Origin: Komagataeibacter saccharivorans
GTDB lineage: Bacteria; Pseudomonadota; Alphaproteobacteria; Acetobacterales; Acetobacteraceae
Assembly: GCF_003207825.1 (NCBI RefSeq)
Contig: NZ_NKTY01000002.1
Coordinates: 124,001-188,000 of the forward strand
DNA length: 64,000 bases
Reading direction: 5' to 3'
Shown: positions 1-7,899 of the stretch, piece by piece
Numbering within the stretch: the first letter of the stretch is position 1
How the letters are laid out: every line of letters starts with the position of its first letter
The notes under the pieces: model-generated
What the model was told of the DNA's origin: nothing
Database searches by the model: none
The model's input: only the letters and a program-made list of their open reading frames with translations
Made by a program: the position numbers and the translations under genes

Positions 1-236
1 CCCGCGCGACCAGCGTGCAGGCCGTGGCGGAAAAAGACCAGCATCTGGCACAGCCTGTGGCCGACATCATCGCGGCATCGAACGGCAAGGCGACGGCAGG
101 CCCCACATTGCGCGAAGCACTGGCCAGCCTGACCCGTACCGCACCGCCGGACGCACCACCCGCGCGCGTCATCATATGCGGCAGCCTGTATCTGGCGGGT
201 GTCGCCCTGCAGCAGGATGGCTGGCAGGCAGGCTGA
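1..236 (+). CDS. folC: Folylpolyglutamate synthase/dihydrofolate synthase, C-terminal end (partial)
   Basis: The reading frame is open from the left edge and stops at TGA 234-236, so only about the last 77 residues are present. The final segment VIICGSLYLAGVAL matches the C-terminal strand typical of FolC (a GSLYLAG motif), the enzyme that adds glutamate to dihydropteroate and folates in the cytoplasm. The ATP-binding N-terminal domain lies outside the window, so the assignment rests on this C-terminal signature alone. The gene converges on the MFS transporter gene, with a strong hairpin between them. Other Mur-ligase-like proteins end differently, which is why FolC is preferred. Confidence 0.75.
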   Translation, partial: RATSVQAVAEKDQHLAQPVADIIAASNGKATAGPTLREALASLTRTAPPDAPPARVIICGSLYLAGVALQQDGWQAG

Positions 237-244
237 CAGGCACC

Positions 245-271
245 CCGGCAGCCTGCGATGCAGGCTGCCGG
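245..271. terminator. Hairpin between folC and the MFS gene
   Basis: A perfect 12-bp stem (CCGGCAGCCTGC at 245-256 paired with 260-271) with a GAT loop lies between two convergent genes. It probably ends transcription from both sides. There is no long T tract, so this is inferred from symmetry and position. Confidence 0.6.
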
Positions 272-278
272 ACAGATA

Positions 279-1694
279 TTACCGGGAGTCGGGCAACGGA
301 TCGCCCTGCCCGATTTCACGCAGCGGCAGGCCCGCCATCAGGCGCTGTTCGATCTTTTCAAGCGACATGTCGCGTGTTTCGGGAACGAAGCGCCATGTCA
401 CCAGCACGAAAAACAGGTTGAGCCCGGCAAACAGCCAGAAGGTCGGGCCATTGCCCATCCATTGCAGCAGCGACAGGAAGCTGGCCCCCACGATCATGTT
501 GGCGACCCAGTTCGTCAGGGTGGAAATGGAAATGCCAAGGTCACGTCCCTGCAGCGGCTGCACCTCCGAACACAGGACCCACATCAGCGGCCCGGCGGAC
601 ATGGCGAAGCCGGAAATATAGATCAGCAGCATGAAAACCGAGATGATCTGTTCCGTCTGCCCCAGAACGGGACGGTTCAGCATGAGCCCGAGGAAACCCA
701 TCCCGATCGCCATGATAATGAAGCCGGTATACAGGATCGGCTTGCGTCCCCAGCGATCGACCAGGCCAATGGCGATGAACGTGGCCAGCATGTTCACCAG
801 CCCCACCATGGCCGTACACCATAGCTGCGCAGGCCCTACATAACCCGCCAGCGCGAAGATCTTGGGCGCGTAGTACATGACCACGTTCACCCCGGCGAGC
901 TGCTGCATGACCTGCAACGCCATGCCCAGAAAGATGGAGCGGCGGAAATTGCCGTTATGGCGCAGCAGGCTCCAGCCACGCTGCTTCATCTGAAGCTGGC
1001 GGCTGATATTCTGTATTTCCTGCATGGCGACGCTGTGGTCGTCACGCAGGTCTTCAAGCACCTGTAGCGCTTCGCTGCGGCGGCCCCGCATCATGAGCCA
1101 GCGCGGGCTGTAGGGCAGGAACAGCACACCAATCAGGAACAGCACGCCGGGCACGGCGGCAACCGCGAACATGCCGCGCCAGTTGCCGGAATAGCTGAAC
1201 ATGGTGTTGCTGAGAAAGGCTATGAAAATGCCAGCCGTGATCATGAGCTGGTAGGTCGAGATCATGGCGCCACGCGCCTGCTCGCTTGCGATCTCGGACA
1301 GGTAGAGGGGCGCGGTAAAGGCCGCCACCCCGATGGCCAGCCCCATGACCAGCCGCCCCACGATCATGGACGGGATCGACCATGCCAGCGCGCAGGCCAG
1401 CGATCCCGCCACGAATACCAGCGCACCGACCAGCAGCGCATGCTTGCGCCCGATCTGGTGCGACATCCACCCCCCGCACAGCGAGCCTATGGCGGCGCCT
1501 GCCATCATGGAACTGACAATCCATTCCTGCTGCAGGGTAGAGGCGTGGAAAGTCCGCGCCAGCAGGTCCAGCGCACCGGATATGACGCCGATATCCAGTC
1601 CCGCCATAAGCCCCGCCAGCGCGGCGAGGCAGCCGATAATAAGGGTACGCAGTCGCGTGGAATCAGATCCAGTTGTCTCGGATGGATTTCCCAT
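279..1694 (-). CDS. MFS sugar:proton symporter (sugar porter family)
   Basis: This 471-residue protein of about 12 membrane segments belongs to the sugar porter branch of the major facilitator superfamily (GalP/XylE-like) and probably imports hexose or pentose with protons across the inner membrane. Visible signatures are SHQIGRKHALL in the loop after helix 2, PYSPRWLMMRGR after helix 6, the sugar-contacting QQLAGVNVVMYYAP in helix 7, DRWGRKP, and PETRDMSLEKIE near the C-terminus. It lies 45 bp downstream of a gene of unknown function on the same strand and may share its transcript. A second sugar porter lies at 6.3 kb. Substrate cannot be told from sequence. Confidence 0.88.
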   Translation of the reverse strand: MGNPSETTGSDSTRLRTLIIGCLAALAGLMAGLDIGVISGALDLLARTFHASTLQQEWIVSSMMAGAAIGSLCGGWMSHQIGRKHALLVGALVFVAGSLACALAWSIPSMIVGRLVMGLAIGVAAFTAPLYLSEIASEQARGAMISTYQLMITAGIFIAFLSNTMFSYSGNWRGMFAVAAVPGVLFLIGVLFLPYSPRWLMMRGRRSEALQVLEDLRDDHSVAMQEIQNISRQLQMKQRGWSLLRHNGNFRRSIFLGMALQVMQQLAGVNVVMYYAPKIFALAGYVGPAQLWCTAMVGLVNMLATFIAIGLVDRWGRKPILYTGFIIMAIGMGFLGLMLNRPVLGQTEQIISVFMLLIYISGFAMSAGPLMWVLCSEVQPLQGRDLGISISTLTNWVANMIVGASFLSLLQWMGNGPTFWLFAGLNLFFVLVTWRFVPETRDMSLEKIEQRLMAGLPLREIGQGDPLPDSR

Positions 1695-1739
1695 GGGGGC
1701 CGGTCCTGTAATGATTTTTATTGTTGCCGGAAATTATGT

Positions 1740-2276
1740 TCAGTCCTGCCCGGCCACGCCGGTCAGGAGATAGAACGATACACCATAGCGCCGTGTCCGG
1801 TCAGGATCATTTTCCACCAGGCCATCGATGGCAAAGCGTTTCACGCGGAAAATGACCGGCACATCCCCCTGCCCGCCATCGGGTTCCGTGATGTCCATCA
1901 TGTCCGCAAGCCATGCGGGCACGCCATTGCGTTCCGTCAGCACCAGCGGCGCACGGGCCGAGAACAGGACCGTGCCCCGGGCCTGTATCGTTTCCAGCTC
2001 CGTCCGGGTCGTCACATGGTACAGATAGCCATCCGGCCCGTCATCGCCACGCAGGCTGCGCATGTTCACGATCCCCAGCCCGAGACTGACCGTATCAAGG
2101 TAGGTCAGCACGTGCCGTGTGGCGGTACGGGCACCGGTGAACAGGTCGGACTGGGGTATGGACGGACCTATGGTTGGGGAAGCCGGAAGGGACGGAGGGG
2201 GCCTGCGCTGCCGACGTTTGCGCGGCATGGGCGCAAACGGCAGTTCAGCCATCCCGCCTTTTCGCCGTTGCGCCAT
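1740..2276 (-). CDS. Conserved hypothetical protein with a YHVTT segment
   Basis: I do not recognise this 178-residue protein. The N-terminal 30 residues are basic and proline-rich (RKRRQRRPPPS), then the rest looks like a compact soluble domain. Its core includes GYLYHVTTRTELETIQARG, a pattern (aromatic-His-x-Thr, then an acidic helix ending in Gly) that recalls the start of ADP-ribosyltransferase-like folds such as KptA, DarT or DUF952. No complete catalytic set is evident, so this is a resemblance only. An alternative start at 2252 (MAELPF) has AAAAGG upstream. It precedes the sugar transporter gene on the same strand. Confidence 0.6.
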   Translation of the reverse strand: MAQRRKGGMAELPFAPMPRKRRQRRPPPSLPASPTIGPSIPQSDLFTGARTATRHVLTYLDTVSLGLGIVNMRSLRGDDGPDGYLYHVTTRTELETIQARGTVLFSARAPLVLTERNGVPAWLADMMDITEPDGGQGDVPVIFRVKRFAIDGLVENDPDRTRRYGVSFYLLTGVAGQD

Positions 2277-2316
2277 GCCCCTGCCCCATCCATGCCGGTA
2301 AACCGCTCCTACCCGT

Positions 2317-2814
2317 TCAGGCGCAGGCGGCGCATATCCCTTCGGCCTCGATCGTGGTCTGCCGGACCGAAAAACCGCGCGCGCGCGTCACTTCAAGCAG
2401 CGCCCTGACGATATGGGGATCATCCAGTTCCGTAACACGCCCGCACTGGCTGCAGATCAGGAACTGCGCCGCATGCACGTGCCCGTGACAGGCGTGGCCG
2501 GATTCAAGCATGTGCCGGCAGCCGACAAAGGCGGAAAGACGTTCGATCTTGTGGATCAGCCCCTGTTCCAGCAGGAAATCCAGCGCCCGGTACACCGTGG
2601 GCGGGGCGACCGGTCTGCCCCGGCTGATACGGATCTGTTCCAGCAGTTCATAGGCCCCCAGCGGCCGGTCGGACGCCAGCACCAGCCCCAGCGCCAGCCT
2701 GCGTATGTCCGTCAGCCGTACGGAGCGCGCCTGACACAGGGAAGCCGCCTGATCGAGCAGTGCTTCCATCCCCGCCGGGGACGCAGTCCGGGCCATCTGT
2801 TTCGTGCGGGCCAC
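2317..2814 (-). CDS. zur: Zinc uptake regulator, Fur family
   Basis: This 165-residue protein has the Fur-family layout. A winged helix (residues about 20-85, with RPVAPPTVYRALDFLLEQGL as the recognition region) is followed by a dimerisation domain with HACHGHVHAAQFLICSQCG and a C-terminal CAACA. The CxxC pairs hold structural zinc, and the sequence is closer to Zur than to Fur, so it should repress zinc-uptake genes when zinc is plentiful. I chose GTG at 2814 because GGAG lies eight bases upstream; ATG at 2796 or 2769 is possible. The frame stays open upstream to 3063, but that part has no Fur character. A tiny membrane-protein gene precedes it. Confidence 0.85.
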   Translation of the reverse strand: MARTKQMARTASPAGMEALLDQAASLCQARSVRLTDIRRLALGLVLASDRPLGAYELLEQIRISRGRPVAPPTVYRALDFLLEQGLIHKIERLSAFVGCRHMLESGHACHGHVHAAQFLICSQCGRVTELDDPHIVRALLEVTRARGFSVRQTTIEAEGICAACA

Positions 2815-2876
2815 TGCCGATGCTCCTGTGTCCGGTTGCCGGCATATCCGCCCGCACGCCTGTACAGGAGCGGGAA

Positions 2877-3056
2877 TCAGTCCGGCAGGTAATCCACCCA
2901 CATGGCAATCAGTACCACGAAAAGGGCAAGCCCAGCATGTATCCAGATCAGCCTGCGCAGCGTCAAGACAGGAACCCGCCCCGCGCGCATGGTTGTCCTG
3001 TCTGGCGTCCTGTCCATCGTGTCCGTGCTCCCGTTTCGGTCCATCGGACCTTTCAT
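2877..3056 (-). CDS. Candidate small single-span membrane protein upstream of zur
   Basis: A 59-codon frame (starts MKGPMDRNGS, ends AMWVDYLPD) is polar and charged over the first 35 residues and then has one hydrophobic segment, WIHAGLALFVVLIAMWV, long enough for one membrane span. It ends 62 bases before the zur start on the same strand. The second in-frame ATG (M5, 3044) has AAAGG just upstream and may be the true start. I do not recognise the family. The evidence is the hydrophobic profile and the fit in an otherwise unexplained gap. Confidence 0.45.
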   Translation of the reverse strand: MKGPMDRNGSTDTMDRTPDRTTMRAGRVPVLTLRRLIWIHAGLALFVVLIAMWVDYLPD

Positions 3057-3098
3057 GGGGCAAAAGACTGGATTTTTCCTTAACGCGCGGCGCGGTGG

Positions 3099-3593
3099 CT
3101 ATTCTTCCGTCGCGTGGGGCAGCATGTGGTAGGTACGGTTGAAATAGACCAGTCCGCCACGCGGGCCGCTGGTGCGCACGCTTTCCACGGCACCGAACAT
3201 GACGCTGTGGGTGCCGACCTCCACAATGCGTTCAATCCGGCAATCGAGCGACAGGATCGCTTCCTCCAGCACGGGCGCACCGGTCGTAAGCGTGGTCCAG
3301 TGACCGGAACGGAAACGTTCGGCCTGCTCAAGCGGGCTGGCGAATACGCCCGATATGTCCATCTGCTCGGCCGCGAGCACGTTGATGCACATGGCCGCAT
3401 CCACGCGGAAGCGATCCCGCACGCGCGAATTACGGTTCAGGCAGGCCAGTACGGTCGGTGGCGTATCCGTTACCGAACAGACGGCGGAAGCCGTAAAACC
3501 CGCCGGATCATCCAGTGTTCCGGTAGTGACAACATTTACCGCCGCGCCCAGCCGCGCCATGGCGTTACGGAAGGTAAGGGCGTCAACTCCCAT
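3099..3593 (-). CDS. Flavin reductase-like protein (NADH:FMN oxidoreductase family)
   Basis: This 164-residue protein fits the flavin reductase domain of HpaC/RutF/DIM6 proteins throughout: FRNAMARLGAAVNVVTTG, AGFTASAVCSVTDTPPTVLACLNRNSR, and a conserved HSVMFGAVESV strand. Such proteins reduce free FMN or FAD with NAD(P)H for a partner monooxygenase. No monooxygenase gene is adjacent, so the partner is unknown. I prefer ATG 3593 (MGVDALTF) because GAGG lies nine bases upstream. ATG 3620 adds nine residues with poor spacing. The gene diverges from the hydratase-family gene that starts at 3717. Confidence 0.8.
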   Translation of the reverse strand: MGVDALTFRNAMARLGAAVNVVTTGTLDDPAGFTASAVCSVTDTPPTVLACLNRNSRVRDRFRVDAAMCINVLAAEQMDISGVFASPLEQAERFRSGHWTTLTTGAPVLEEAILSLDCRIERIVEVGTHSVMFGAVESVRTSGPRGGLVYFNRTYHMLPHATEE

Positions 3594-3716
3594 GATACTC
3601 TGCCTCAGTCGCTGTTGCATGCCTGTCGGTCCGCACGCAGCCGTGACGCCGGACGGTAGCCGGGGTAGCGCATTCTAGGCCGGTTGAATACCGCAAACCG
3701 CATAAGGAGCCATGGT

Positions 3717-4772
3717 ATGGACCCTGAACTGATCCACATACGCCACACGGGCGGACTGGGGCGCATCACGCTCAACCGGCCGGGCGCACTCAATGCCCTC
3801 AACATCGACATGATCACCCACATCACCGCCCGCCTGCAGGCGTGGCGGCATGATCCCGCCATCACAACCGTACTGCTGGACAGCACCAGCCCCAGGGCCT
3901 TCTGCGCGGGCGGGGATATCCGCGCCATCCTCCACCGCCTTGAAACCGATGGTCCCATGGCGGCAGCCGAGCCATTCTGCCGTACCTACCGGCTGGCATC
4001 CCTTCTGGCGGGGTATCCGAAGCCGGTCGTATCCTTCATGGACGGTATCGCCATGGGCGGCGGGATCGGGCTGGGCGGTCATGCCCGCTACCGGATCGTG
4101 ACCGAACGGTCGTGCCTCGCCATGCCTGAAACCGGCATTGCGCTGACACCTGATGCGGGCGGATCATACCTGCTGTCGCGCGCGCCGGGCCTGAGCGGGC
4201 TACGCCTTGCGCTGACGGGCGGATACATGAACGCCACCGCCGCCCTTGATGCCGGGTTTGCGGACCGTCAGGCCCATTCCGGCATGCTCGATACGCTGGC
4301 TGACGCGCTCATCCACCAGCCCGCGGGCAGGGTAGTGGACAGTCTGCCCCCCTGTCCGGCCCTGCCATCCGCGCCGGATATTGCGGATATCGCAGCGGTC
4401 TATGATGCGCCGGACGTGCCACAAATCATGCGCAGGCTGCACACGCACCCGGCGGAGTGGGCGCAGGCGGACCTGATGGCGCTGAACCGCGCCAGTCCCT
4501 TTTCGCTGTACGTTACCTTTGCGGCGTATCATGCTGCACGCAGGCTGCCCGATCTGGACAGCGTGCTGGAGCAGGAATTCCACCTGATCTACCACCTCCT
4601 GCGCCGTCCCGACTTTGCCGAAGGCGTGCGTGCACGCCTGATTGACAAGGACAATGCCCCACGCTGGACACCCGACAATCCCGCCGCCGTATCCACCCGC
4701 GAAGTGACCGACTGCATGCAGGGCAGGGCGCCCGTTTCGCTCGACCTGCCGCTTTGTGATACGGTTACGTAA
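3717..4772 (+). CDS. Enoyl-CoA hydratase/isomerase family protein, 3-hydroxyisobutyryl-CoA hydrolase-like
   Basis: This 351-residue protein has a crotonase fold: LNRPGALNALN, RAFCAGGDIRAI (oxyanion hole), MDGIAMGGGIGLG, and PETGIALTPDAGGSYLLSR. The extra C-terminal region of about 130 residues and the ETGIALTPDAGG block are typical of 3-hydroxyisobutyryl-CoA hydrolases in valine breakdown rather than of ordinary 260-residue enoyl-CoA hydratases. The start at 3717 has AGGAG seven bases upstream; ATG 3712 is too close to it. No other valine-degradation genes adjoin it. The family is certain and the exact substrate is inferred. Confidence 0.82.
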   Translation: MDPELIHIRHTGGLGRITLNRPGALNALNIDMITHITARLQAWRHDPAITTVLLDSTSPRAFCAGGDIRAILHRLETDGPMAAAEPFCRTYRLASLLAGYPKPVVSFMDGIAMGGGIGLGGHARYRIVTERSCLAMPETGIALTPDAGGSYLLSRAPGLSGLRLALTGGYMNATAALDAGFADRQAHSGMLDTLADALIHQPAGRVVDSLPPCPALPSAPDIADIAAVYDAPDVPQIMRRLHTHPAEWAQADLMALNRASPFSLYVTFAAYHAARRLPDLDSVLEQEFHLIYHLLRRPDFAEGVRARLIDKDNAPRWTPDNPAAVSTREVTDCMQGRAPVSLDLPLCDTVT

Positions 4773-4803
4773 TAATTTATTATCACACATAAAGTATATA
4801 GAA

Positions 4804-6225
4804 ATGCCATTTTCAGACAGATACGCACCCGCCACCCATCACGGCAGGCTGGGCGATGAATTCTACGATGTGGTGAAGGCCGCCGACTTCCCGGCCCATA
4901 TCCTGCGCTACCGCAATGACGACGTATCGCCGCGCATCGGTCTCGATACGCTCGATGATACGGAGTGGACGCGCCATTTCGGATATTTCGACCCGCTGCC
5001 CGGTTCGCTGCCGCACCCGCTGGCGCTGCGCTATCACGGGCACCAGTTCCGTTCCTACAATCCCGATCTGGGAGACGGGCGCGGCTTCCTGTTTGCGCAG
5101 CTTATGGATGCGGTGGATGGCCGCCTTCTCGATATCGGCACCAAGGGCAGCGGCACCACGCCCTGGTCACGCGGCGGCGATGGCCGCCTGACGCTGAAAG
5201 GCGGCATGCGGGAAATCCTGGCCAGTGAGCATCTGGATGCGCTGGGGGTGCGGACTTCCCGCACGCTCAGCGTGATTGAAACCGGCGAACAGCTTCATCG
5301 TGGCGATGAACCTTCGCCCACGCGGTCATGCGTGCTGGCCCGGCTCAGCCATTCCCATATCCGCATCGGCACCTTCCAGCGCCTGATGGCGCAGGATGAC
5401 CGGGCCAGCATGGAACGGCTGGTGGCCTATGTGATCGAGACCTATTACCCCCAACTGACCGGCGCTGCCGACCCTGCTGCGGCCCTGTATGATGCTGCAA
5501 CCCTGCGCATGGCGGAAATGACGGCCCAGTGGATGGCGGCGGGCTTTGTCCATGGCGTGCTCAATACCGATAACATCAATATTACCGGGGAAAGCTTCGA
5601 TTACGGTCCCTGGCGGTTCCTGCCCAGTTTTGATCCCCGTTTTACCGCCGCCTATTTTGATCACTCCGGCCTGTATTCATATGGCCGCCAGCCAGAGGCG
5701 ATGACGTGGAACGTGGCGCGGCTGGGGGAGTGCCTGCTGCCTTTTTCCACGCTTGAGAAGATACAAAGTATTTTTGACAAGTTCTGGGAACGGTATGAAA
5801 GATTCCTTGATATTACAGTCCTTAAAAGATTGGGACTGAAAGAGAGTTCAAGAAAATCCTCCATGGAACTGCGGGAATATCTGTTCTCTTTCATGGATGA
5901 AAGCCAGATTGGATTTGAACTTCCGTTTTTTGACTGGTATGGTGGCCCCGAAAGCCAGAAACGCGCGACAGAAGGGCCGCGTGGAGACTTTTATGCACAG
6001 GACAGTTTCCGGCCGGTGCATGACCGGATCATGCAGCATGAGCCCGCGGCGGGCATCGACCTGTCGCATTCATATTTTGGCAATGCGGCGCCGGCCATGA
6101 TGGCCGTTGAAACGGTGGAAGCCATCTGGCAGCCCATCGCCGCCATGGATGACTGGTCCCGCCTGCATGCGACCCTGGACCGGATCGCCAGCACGAAAGC
6201 CGCCCTGCACACCCCGCCCCGCTAG
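4804..6225 (+). CDS. selO: SelO/YdiU family protein (protein adenylyltransferase)
   Basis: SelO proteins are pseudokinases that transfer AMP to target proteins and are linked to redox stress. Here the N-terminal half is typical: RYHGHQFRSYNPDLGDGRG, DIGTKGSGTTPWSRGGDGRL, KGGMREILASEHL, and HGVLNTDNINITGESFDYGP (metal/ATP site). Length is 473 residues, close to the usual size. The stretch at about 5750-5950 is AT-rich with a different codon style (many AAA, ATT, AGA), and the C-terminus ends in HTPPR without the Cys-containing tail of E. coli SelO. The start ATG 4804 has no obvious Shine-Dalgarno sequence; the upstream 30 bases are AT-rich. GTG 4756 is an in-frame alternative. Confidence 0.85.
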   Translation: MPFSDRYAPATHHGRLGDEFYDVVKAADFPAHILRYRNDDVSPRIGLDTLDDTEWTRHFGYFDPLPGSLPHPLALRYHGHQFRSYNPDLGDGRGFLFAQLMDAVDGRLLDIGTKGSGTTPWSRGGDGRLTLKGGMREILASEHLDALGVRTSRTLSVIETGEQLHRGDEPSPTRSCVLARLSHSHIRIGTFQRLMAQDDRASMERLVAYVIETYYPQLTGAADPAAALYDAATLRMAEMTAQWMAAGFVHGVLNTDNINITGESFDYGPWRFLPSFDPRFTAAYFDHSGLYSYGRQPEAMTWNVARLGECLLPFSTLEKIQSIFDKFWERYERFLDITVLKRLGLKESSRKSSMELREYLFSFMDESQIGFELPFFDWYGGPESQKRATEGPRGDFYAQDSFRPVHDRIMQHEPAAGIDLSHSYFGNAAPAMMAVETVEAIWQPIAAMDDWSRLHATLDRIASTKAALHTPPR

Positions 6226-6296
6226 GGCGGGGCGGCCCCATGCAGGGAACCAGATCGGAACCGAAGCATTTACAACAGGAAGGAGAAGGCACCCGT

Positions 6297-7781
6297 ATGA
6301 ATGACCAAGCCCCGCCAGCCCCACTTGAACAGCAGACCACCGAACCGTTACCCGACCTGTCGCAGATCGAAATCTCGCCCAATGCCCGCAAGACTTTATG
6401 GCTCGCAGCCATCGTGGCCGCCATCTGCGGCGGCCTCTATGGTTACGACACCGGCATCGTATCGGGCGCGCTGCTGCTCATCACCCGCGAATTCCACCTG
6501 AGCAGTTTCTATCAGGAGATGGTGGCCTCCGCCATTCTGGCGGGCGCGGTGATCGGTTCGCTCATGACGGGCTGGCTGTCCGAACGCTTCGGCCGCCGCA
6601 TGTCCGTCATGATCGTGACGGCGGTGTTCGTGCTGGGGGCCATGGCCTGCGCCTTCGCGCCGGATGTCTACATGCTTATCGCCGCGCGCGTGTTCCTGGG
6701 GCTTGCGGTGGGCGGGTCCACGCAGGTGGTGCCCATGTACATCTCGGAACTGGCACCCGCGCACCAGCGCGGCCACATGGTGACGATGTTCAACATCGCG
6801 ATCGGTATCGGCATTTTCGCCGCCAATATCATTGGTTTTACTGCGCGTGACGCGTGGGGCTGGCGGCCCATGGTGGCCATTGCGGCCATTCCCGCCGCCA
6901 TCGTGTTCATCTCCATGTTCTTCCTGCCCAAAAGCCCGCGCTGGGCGGCCGAACACGAAAGCCTTGATTCCGCACTGGAGCAGTTGCAGCGCATCCGCAC
7001 CACCAAGCGTGAGATCCGCCGTGAAATCCGCCACATCCACGCCAATGCGAACGAGGAAACCGACCCCCGTGACATTGGCTGGCGCGGCATCATGCAGCCA
7101 TGGGTGCGCCCCGCGCTGGTCGCGGCCCTTGGCGTGGCGTTCTTCACGCAGGCGGGCGGTCTGGAAATGATGATCTATTATGCCCCGACCTTCCTGTCGG
7201 ATGCGGGGTTTGGCAGTTCATCCGCCCTTATGGCCAGCATCGGCATTTCCATCATCTATCTGGTCATGACCATACTGGGTTCCAACATCGTTGACCGGAT
7301 CGGCCGCCGCCGCCTTGTGCTGGTCATGGGGCCGGGCAGCGTGCTGAGCCTGATCGGCCTTGGCATCATGTTCCTCATGCACCCGCAGCCGGGCAGCATG
7401 GGTAGCTGGCTGATCATTGCCTTCATGCTGCTGTTCATGGTGTTCAACGCGGGCGGCATACAGGTTGTCGGCTGGCTGCTGGGGGCCGAGATGTTCCCGC
7501 TGTCCATGCGCGGCAACGCCACCAGCCTGCATGCCGCCATGCTGTGGGGCAGTGACCTGCTGGTGACCAGCACGGCGCTGACGCTGGTTACCAAGATCAC
7601 GCTGGGTGGCACCATGTGGTTCTATGCCGGGGTCAACCTGCTCTCGGTACTGTTTGTCTTCTTCATGGTGCCCGAAACGCGCGGTGCATCGCTGGAAGAT
7701 ATCGAGGAAGCACTGCGTCAGGGTCGCTTCCGCCCGACGCGGGGCAACACCGCCATCGCGGAAGAAACCGACGACGACTGA
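6297..7781 (+). CDS. MFS sugar:proton symporter (sugar porter family), second copy
   Basis: A 494-residue, 12-helix sugar porter. Visible motifs are GGLYGYDTGIVSGALL in helix 1, SERFGRRMSVM, PMYISELAPAHQRG, LPKSPRWAAEHE, FFTQAGGLEMMIYYAP (helix 7, where the usual QQxxGxN is replaced by QAGGLE), DRIGRRRLV and PETRGASLEDIEEAL. It resembles the transporter at 279-1694 in length and layout, but the helix-7 substrate motif differs, so specificity probably differs as well. The start at ATG 6297 follows AAGGAG. The protein has a polar tail of about 25 residues after helix 12. Confidence 0.88.
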   Translation: MNDQAPPAPLEQQTTEPLPDLSQIEISPNARKTLWLAAIVAAICGGLYGYDTGIVSGALLLITREFHLSSFYQEMVASAILAGAVIGSLMTGWLSERFGRRMSVMIVTAVFVLGAMACAFAPDVYMLIAARVFLGLAVGGSTQVVPMYISELAPAHQRGHMVTMFNIAIGIGIFAANIIGFTARDAWGWRPMVAIAAIPAAIVFISMFFLPKSPRWAAEHESLDSALEQLQRIRTTKREIRREIRHIHANANEETDPRDIGWRGIMQPWVRPALVAALGVAFFTQAGGLEMMIYYAPTFLSDAGFGSSSALMASIGISIIYLVMTILGSNIVDRIGRRRLVLVMGPGSVLSLIGLGIMFLMHPQPGSMGSWLIIAFMLLFMVFNAGGIQVVGWLLGAEMFPLSMRGNATSLHAAMLWGSDLLVTSTALTLVTKITLGGTMWFYAGVNLLSVLFVFFMVPETRGASLEDIEEALRQGRFRPTRGNTAIAEETDDD

Positions 7782-7899
7782 CCACCACGCGGCGGGCGGC
7801 ATATCCGGTCATGGATGCGCCGCCCCCGTGTCATGGGGACCACCCGTTCCTTATGGGAACAGACGACCGGCCCGGCACCGGGATACGTGCCGCAGGGGA

